This document shows positions 58,262 through 64,000 of a stretch of DNA of 64,000 bases, in pieces (position 1 is the first letter of the stretch; each line of letters starts with the position of its first letter). The stretch is taken from assembly GCA_963921795.1 (NCBI GenBank), contig OY997659.1, positions 24,102,659 to 24,166,658 of the forward strand. The letters run 5' to 3'. The DNA comes from Nannobrachium achirus. Lineage: Eukaryota; Chordata; Actinopteri; Myctophiformes; Myctophidae. The position numbers and the translations under genes were made by a program. The notes under the pieces are model-generated. The model saw only the letters and a list, made by a program, of their open reading frames with translations. It was not told where the DNA came from and did no database searches.

Positions 58262-59660
58262 GCCAATGAAGAATGGCTGACCTCAAAAAGGCGTTTGACA
58301 CAGTAAACCATTCAATTCTACTGAATAAACTAAGGGCGATTGGTTTTGATAACACATCAGTAGACCGGATGAAATCCTACCTGGAGGGAAGAGAACAAAT
58401 GGTTGACATCAACGGAACCATGTCCTCGTCCCTCCCAGTGAACTGCAGCGTTCCTCAAGGAAGCATTCTAGGGCTGTTACTGTTCCTCCTTTACATTAAC
58501 CACATGAATGCTGCCTGTAACTGCAAACTGTTCCTGTTCGCTGATGACTCAGTGCTCCTGATCTCGGGAGAGGACAAATTGCAGGTTGAGGAAGCTCTCA
58601 GCTCAGAAGTCACCAAAATTCGTACTTGGCTTACTGACAACAAACAAACTGTCTCTACACCTTGGTAAAACAGAATCCATTCTTTTTGGGACCAGACATT
58701 CTCTGAGTGAGATAAATGTAAACAATTTCAAGGTCAAAGTCGATGACACAGTAATCCCTAGCAAGGAAGAGATTACCTATTTGGGCTCTATTCTTGACAA
58801 ATACCTGTCTGGGGATAGCATGGCAACAATGGTGATCAAAAAAAAAATCTAAAAAGTAAAGAACAAGACTCCTGGGCAGAATCTCCACTTTTGTCAACAA
58901 AAGTGCCCTCAGGACTCTTGCTGGGGCCCTCATTCAGTCCCCTACGCTTACACCTCATGGTACTCCAACATCAAAAAAACACTAAAGACTAAGCTCCAAA
59001 CCTCACAAAACAAACTGATTTGGCTACTTCTCGACCTGGGGCCCATGACCCATGTTTCTCCCACACATTTTGCTAGCCATAAGATGGCTCAGCGTTGAAG
59101 ACAGGGTTAAACAACTAAAAATGGGTTTGACTTTCATGGTTTGACTTTCAGTACCCGCATATCTGACCAAACATCTCCAAAAAGTTAGCGACACCCACAG
59201 CCACAACACCAGAGGGAGCGCACACGATCTGATAACACAAACCCATAAGACAAATATGGGTAAATTCTCCTTCTACAACACCACCACCCAGGTGTGGAAT
59301 TCCTTGACTACCTCCCTTAAAACATGTAGCTCGCTGGCATCCTTCAAAACTGCCCTGAGAACTCACCTTTCAGGAGGCCAGAGAAGGAGGTAGTTATCAC
59401 TTCTCCCATAGACAGGCGAGAAGTGAGCACCCCCCCCCCCCCCCCCCCCCCCCTATACCTTAGCCCCACCCCCTGTCCATGAATTAAATACTGAATGCTT
59501 TCAACGTAAAAAAGACCGTACAAAGTCTTATTTGAGATGTTCCTTTTAGGCAGGGTGTTTAACTGTACTTGTACTGTACTACATTTCAATTGTATTGACT
59601 ATACTTGTACAGTTCTCCATTTTTGTCTAATAAAATAATCAATCAATCAATCAATCAATC
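58262..59660 (+). mobile_element. L2-like LINE, 5'-truncated and frameshifted
   Basis: The frame from 58273 shows DLKKAFDTVNHSILLNKL, VNCSVPQGSILGLLLFLLYI and CKLFLFADDSVLLISG: reverse-transcriptase domains with the FADD catalytic motif. A shifted frame (58586-58852) continues SLHLGKTESILFGTRHSL and VIPSKEEITYLGSILDKYLS. VWNSLTTSLKTCSSLASFKT follows near 59290. The 3' end is TCTAATAAAATAATC and an (ATCA)n tail at 59637-59660. Clade L2/CR1-like is inferred from these motifs. A 24-base C run interrupts it at 59430-59453. Confidence 0.88.
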
Positions 59661-59889
59661 AAAAACCATGTCGTTGTCAATACACAAATCTGATCTGAAC
59701 ACTTGCAAATAACAGCGTGAACGGTCAGTTCTAAAGATCGTACTTGAGAAACTTATGGGATTGGCTGCAGTCTGAACAAAGCCCTAGGCTCCTGTCCAAC
59801 TGCACGGATCCAAGCACAGACAGCTGCTCAAGACCAAGGCTTAACAGGCTAGAGGATAGAGAGGCCGTCTGGGAATCTGGGCCCCCCGG

Positions 59890-60060
59890 TCTGCCCAGTC
59901 TATGTACCGCAGTGTCCCTCCGAGCAAGACGCTTAACCCCCTAACTGCTCCCCTGGCGTCGTATTAATAGTGACCACTGCTCCTAATAGTTAGGATGGGT
60001 AAATGGCTGCAGAGGAAGAATTTCAGGTATGTGCAAACGTACCATGACAAAATACCCCGA
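59890..60060 (+). mobile_element. SINE body fragment
   Basis: CCTCCGAGCAAGACGCTTAA plus CCCCCTAACTGCTCCC matches the body of the SINE at 21935-22142 (TTGAGCAAGACGCTGAACCC). The 3' part differs, so it may be another subfamily. Confidence 0.6.
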
Positions 60061-60389
60061 CAGCAACTAAACGAGGGATCCTCATCATGACACTATAACA
60101 CAGAGGAAAGGAATAAATGAACATGTTTGCCCTGAGAGAGAGATCAAAGAGCCTCATGGGTGGTGGGATAAGACTGCTTTAAGGCACAGCCTGGGATATT
60201 GACCACAAGAGACCTGTGCCCTCATCCATACCCATGCACAGTGGACAGGTGAGCAGCGCTATTCTCTGGGGGCAGTGTTGGTCAAGGGACCCTGTAAACG
60301 GCCATCTGTAGACATGCATTCTAATGGTGAGCTGAGACAGAATACAGTATCGAACAATGGAGACTGAGCATCCCATTGGTCCGACAACG

Positions 60390-60480
60390 GTTAAGGTTAG
60401 GTTTAGGCATAGTTTTACTGAGGCTAGGTTTAGGGATAGTTTTATTAGTGTTAGGGTTAAGGTTAGGTTTAGGTGGTCGG
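60390..60480 (+). repeat. TTAGGG-like degenerate repeat
   Basis: GGTTAAGGTTAGGTTTAGGC, CTAGGTTTAGGGATAGTTTT and TTAGGGTTAAGGTTAGGTTT are telomere-like. The block GGTTAGGTTTAGGCATA plus TTTTACTGAGG also occurs inverted at about 16985-17045, so it is a dispersed repeat more likely than an interstitial telomere. Confidence 0.65.
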
Positions 60481-60907
60481 ACCAACAAGAGGTCGAACTC
60501 CACGGAGCCATACGTCAGTTGTGACATAATGTTTAATGGGATCAAATATCTAGCGACGGGATGCTTTATGGACTGGATCTATATGGAATAAAATATATTA
60601 TACAAAGAATTTAAAGAAGAACATTTCTTGTTTCAGTGATATATGCGTCAAAGCTGACATTGAGAGAGAGCTGGCGTGCATCCTGACAGGAACATGCAAG
60701 GAGCCGAAAATGAGCTGAGGCAATTTTCCCCACTAGACAGGGACTGCCGCCGTGTGCTTGTGCGGTGGCTCATTCAACGGCTGTGGCAGCCTTTCAATCT
60801 AAAGACAGAGCACACAATAACCAATAGCAGCAGCTTGGCAGGAAATCAGCTTCTCTTGTTCAAAGCCTTTTCTCTTTTTTAAGGGGCGGAGGGGCTAATA
60901 GAGAAAG

Positions 60908-60920
60908 GGGGAGAGAGAGC

Positions 60921-60992
<72 letters not shown>
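60908..60992. repeat. (GA)n microsatellite
   Basis: About 85 bases of GA with a few interruptions. Confidence 0.95.
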
Positions 60993-60997
<5 letters not shown>

Positions 60998-61351
60998 CAG
61001 ACTCGGGCCACATCAGAGACTCCTCTTCCCCTGTAAACCCCGGTGACACCATCAGGCCTCTCAACACCGTCGCGCCCCAGCTGCAAGGAGACCTCCGTGA
61101 GGCTCTCCCCTCTCAGCAGCAGCCCCAGCCTCCCTCCAAGCAGCACATTAAAAACAACCTCAAAAGAGACAAATCTCCCACACGCCACCCCCTCCTCCCT
61201 CCTTTATTCTCCTCCCTTAGTAGAAAATGCGGCAGTCACTTCTAAAGAGGCAAATCTGCAAATTGTCACGGGGAAATAATAGAAGACCGCCTTACAGTGG
61301 GTGAACGGCCCTGCATTACTCGTGCGTTATAGTCGTTTAATTCCTGCCCTC

Positions 61352-61353
<2 letters not shown>

Positions 61354-61394
<41 letters not shown>

Positions 61395-61427
61395 CCTCTC
61401 TCTCTTCCCCTCTCTCTCTCTCTCGCT
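61354..61427. repeat. (CT)n microsatellite
   Basis: CT repeats interrupted by CCCC. They are the inverse of the (GA)n tract 400 bases away, so the two could pair. Confidence 0.93.
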
Positions 61428-62148
61428 GTGACTTTAACAGATTGCACTTGGCAGAGGCTAGGCGAAAGGGAAGGGCGGTGGCGGCTTGGCGTGCGCGCGC
61501 CCACTCCTGCTCTGAAGAAACAAACATTTAAATGGATGCAGCTGACTGCATTCCTGTACTAAAATAATGTTGAAAAGTGAAGAAAAAAATAGATCTCTAA
61601 GAACAAACAGTCTGAGTGTGGGGGTTGGCTACGTGCTGTGGAAATGATGATCAAAATATAGAGAAGAAAATGTTTTGAACCTGCAAAAGCGCAGGCCGCT
61701 GTAGTACGTTTTTACACACTTTGTGGCCATTACGGGAAAATCTGGAGTGATAATTTAACTCAAGAGTGTGTCAAAATGGACCCATAAGTGCTTTGCCTTT
61801 CAGACCCACTCTTTTTCTACTCTGCTGTGCACTGAAATGGACACAGGGCATAATGACCAAATTACAGGGACAGTTTGTCTTCATCTTCCTGTGTTCAGTG
61901 ACAGGACGTAAGGTAGGCTTTTTCCTGCCGGTGACTGTGCAGAGAAAGGTAGGAAGGAGGTGATGAGGGAACAGGGAGGGAAAGACTGGGGAGAGATCAG
62001 GAAAGACGAGAGAGGAGTTTTATATTTTTAAGGGAGAGAGAAGGGGAAATGGTCATGAGACCTGTCCGGATACTTCCAGTATGCCTCGTCAAGCACCAGG
62101 GACAAAAACTGCTTCTATGTCAGAGGTAAGGATAAAGCGAGGAAGAAA

Positions 62149-62150
<2 letters not shown>

Positions 62151-62236
<86 letters not shown>
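62151..62236. repeat. (GT)n microsatellite
   Basis: 86 bases of GT followed by a short (GA)n at 62247-62262. Confidence 0.96.
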
Positions 62237-62237
<1 letters not shown>

Positions 62238-62293
62238 TCAGAGTCAGAGAGAGAGAGAGAGAGCGAGCAGCGGGACATAGAGAGATTAAAACC

Positions 62294-62420
62294 CGATTTA
62301 TACTTTCTCGCACAGTGCTGCGTGTCAATAATAACCCGATATACAAGCTCACAATGTGTCGCATCCGCAACGCATTGTGAGCTTGTACATCGGCAGAGTA
62401 GAGTATAAATTAGGCGTAAC
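62294..62420. repeat. Hairpin repeat HP with TATACTTT arms
   Basis: The core CCGATATACAAGCTCACAAT (62337) pairs with CATTGTGAGCTTGTACATCG (62372) around GTGTCGCATCCGCAACG. Outside, TTTATACTTTCTCGCAC and GAGTATAAATTAGGCG are weak outer arms unlike those of other copies. Both core arms read TACAAG with linked changes. Confidence 0.9.
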
Positions 62421-63065
62421 ACAGACACCCAGGCGTACAGACAGGTGACTGTGTGTGCAAAGAAGCTGAGCAGTGTACATCTAGCTCGGCTGGGTTGGAA
62501 CTGCTCAGCATCTCTGCCTGCTGCATGAAAGACGACTGAAATCCCATTTGTTACTGCAGATGATATCATCAGTCATATTTTCTCTGTGTATGTGTGTGTG
62601 CGTGCGTGCATGCCTGTGTGCGTGTGTGTCATGATGAGCCGACACCAGACAGTGGGGTAATGGGCTCCATGAGATGATTATTCCTAACTGACATCAGCAG
62701 AGAAACAGTTAAACGCAGCGGTTGCATTTGGTCTCAGGGGTAATACCACACAATGACGCGCTGATGCACATTTAGTACAAGGCATTTCCCTGTGGCCCTT
62801 TAAGAGTGAATTGGATGGGTTTAATGTGAGTCACATAAAAGAAGAAGAAATCAGCTCAGATTGATCTAGCTACGAACGAACAAAACGCACACATACTGTA
62901 CAACCAAAGTACATGCACTGATGCAAGAGATGCACAAACAAAACACAGCATATCGTCACTGGCGGAAACTTGCATCTCCATATACAGTATATATATATAT
63001 ATTTTTTTTTAAATTATTGTATTAATTAATGCCCTACTACGTTGTATGACAGTGTCAAGCAAAAG
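62421..63065. other. pkp4: Intron segment, simple repeats only
   Basis: Short (GT)n near 62588-62630 and (TA)n at 62985-63001 followed by T8. No gene or element was recognised. Confidence 0.45.
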
Positions 63066-63069
63066 TGGT

Positions 63070-63123
63070 ATAGCCAATCGATAAGTTTGTACATCGCCAA
63101 TCGATAAGCTTGTACATCTGCTA
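63070..63123. repeat. Hairpin arm duplicated in tandem
   Basis: AGCCAATCGATAAGTTTGTACATC and GCCAATCGATAAGCTTGTAC plus ATCTGCTA are two direct copies of one HP-like arm. Confidence 0.55.
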
Positions 63124-63807
63124 AGTGAACAAGCTTAAGTCTGTCAGTCTGGTTTTATAAATATTGAACCAATGTAAAGTATTAACAGAGAGTGTGACTA
63201 AATAATAAATACATTGGATCCATTGGAACATAGGCAATTGTTTTCCATTTCCTGAATAGTAACAGTTTTGGACATACAAGGTTTCCACCCAACAGCGACG
63301 ATATGGAGAGAATGATGGTGTTAACAGAATAAAACAGTTCACCTTGAAGGTCGTCGTCTACCAGGGCATCTGAAGGCATCCCAAGGCAGCATTGAAGTTA
63401 AGCACAAGCACTCAATTAACCTTATGGTAACCTGATGAATAAGTGCTGATGGCTCACAACGTGTAGAGGGGAGAAAGAAATTAAACTCTGCGTGTTTAAG
63501 GGTGGAGCCCTTAGCGCACGCAAACTTTAAAATATCTACTCCAGCTTTACTGTTCTGCAAAAACCTGCCTATTATAGAAATGGGAACAATTGTGTCATTT
63601 TTGTAATCCGCTTGGTGCGCAATAGCAATGATTTTCTTAATCTACAGTACCTGAGCTATATTCTTATCTATGGAAGATACTTTCTTTTTAAAGAGCCGGT
63701 AATTAGCTTTGTGGCGGAAAGAGTGCAGTTTTGATCCCACCCTGTTAAACTGTGGTGATGAATGCCTGCCTTTAAATTAGGCCTAGAATTATTGAATGCT
63801 TTAACTA

Positions 63808-63886
63808 TTGAAAAATAGCAGATATACAAGCTCACAGCGCGGAACCGAGTGCTGCGCTGCGAGCTTGTAGATCTGCTATTTTTGAA
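63808..63886. repeat. Hairpin repeat HP, near-perfect copy
   Basis: AAAATAGCAGATATACAAGC plus TCACAGCGC pairs with GCGCTGCGAGCTTGTAGATC plus TGCTATTTTT. The loop is GGAACCGAGTGCT. Confidence 0.93.
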
Positions 63887-64000
63887 AAATCATGAAAATT
63901 TGAATTTTGACCCGATTCTATAAGTGTCTTTTGAATCCTTCTTAAGGTTTTTGGAAAAACCTATGTTTCTATGTCAGCAATTTGGCTAGCCATCGTGAAA

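Larger units (their letters stand above)
55200..64000 (-). other. pkp4: Upstream pkp4 intron (partial, >8.8 kb)
   Basis: No frame encodes the expected serine-rich head or coiled coil of pkp4, so the preceding exon must be off the window. This interval holds the LINE fragment, hairpins, a SINE fragment and simple repeats listed separately. 55260-57100 and 59960-62150 otherwise look unique. Confidence 0.7.

Noticed and set aside
60390..60480. Interstitial telomere
   Set aside because: TTAGGG units are degenerate and mixed with unique words that recur at 16985-17045.

Overview
This is eukaryotic nuclear DNA, almost certainly from a ray-finned (teleost) fish. The evidence is: genes split into short exons with GT-AG introns; many long (CA/GT)n microsatellites; fish-type tRNA-derived SINEs; L2-like LINE, Tc1/mariner and hAT fragments; and a preserved pkp4-dapl1 gene pair. 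The species cannot be named from the sequence. Both recognised genes lie on the minus strand, so transcription runs from high to low coordinates.

Right and centre (about 24.0-64 kb): the 3' two thirds of pkp4 (plakophilin-4 / p0071, p120-catenin family). Fifteen coding exons are visible between 55199 and 24928. They join in phase into about 797 residues: the end of the N-terminal head, the whole armadillo domain with its poly-lysine insert, and the C-terminal tail ending in the PDZ ligand DSWV. The N-terminal exons are not in the window, so 55200-64000 is read as the 3' part of a long upstream intron. A 3' UTR of about 0.9 kb probably ends near 24.0 kb.

Left-centre (16.1-20.7 kb): a complete four-exon gene for a 113-residue death-associated-protein family member, best matched to dapl1. 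It has the family N-terminal GHPPAVKAGG motif and the C-terminal IQQPRKC. It lies downstream of pkp4 in the same orientation, the order I recall for human PKP4 and DAPL1. A perfect cAMP-response element and a TATA-like box precede its start codon. In that order TANC1 would come next. A possible non-coding first exon ending in a splice donor at 11569 is offered as a weak candidate. Otherwise 1-16 kb shows no coding exons.

The rest is repeat-rich intron and intergenic DNA. Several hAT-type elements have clear 8-bp target duplications (11795-12286, 16296-16684, 37268-37680, 44307-44793, 47822-48281, plus larger 31505-32814 and 6421-8206). There is a Harbinger-type MITE with perfect 25-bp termini (18239-18411), two related Tc1-like remnants, a degenerate Tc1 transposase, an L2-like reverse transcriptase fragment, SINEs, and a 147-bp perfect tandem duplication.

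The most unusual signal is a hairpin motif, arms reading roughly GAAAATAGCAGATCTACAAG plus CTCACA, present about 20 times in 64 kb as full or half palindromes. The core stays the same while the flanking arms differ, and it sits inside at least two distinct hAT families, beside the dapl1 promoter, and in many pkp4 introns. It resembles fold-back MITEs of the Angel type known from fish, but its re-use in different outer elements is the best candidate here for something undescribed.
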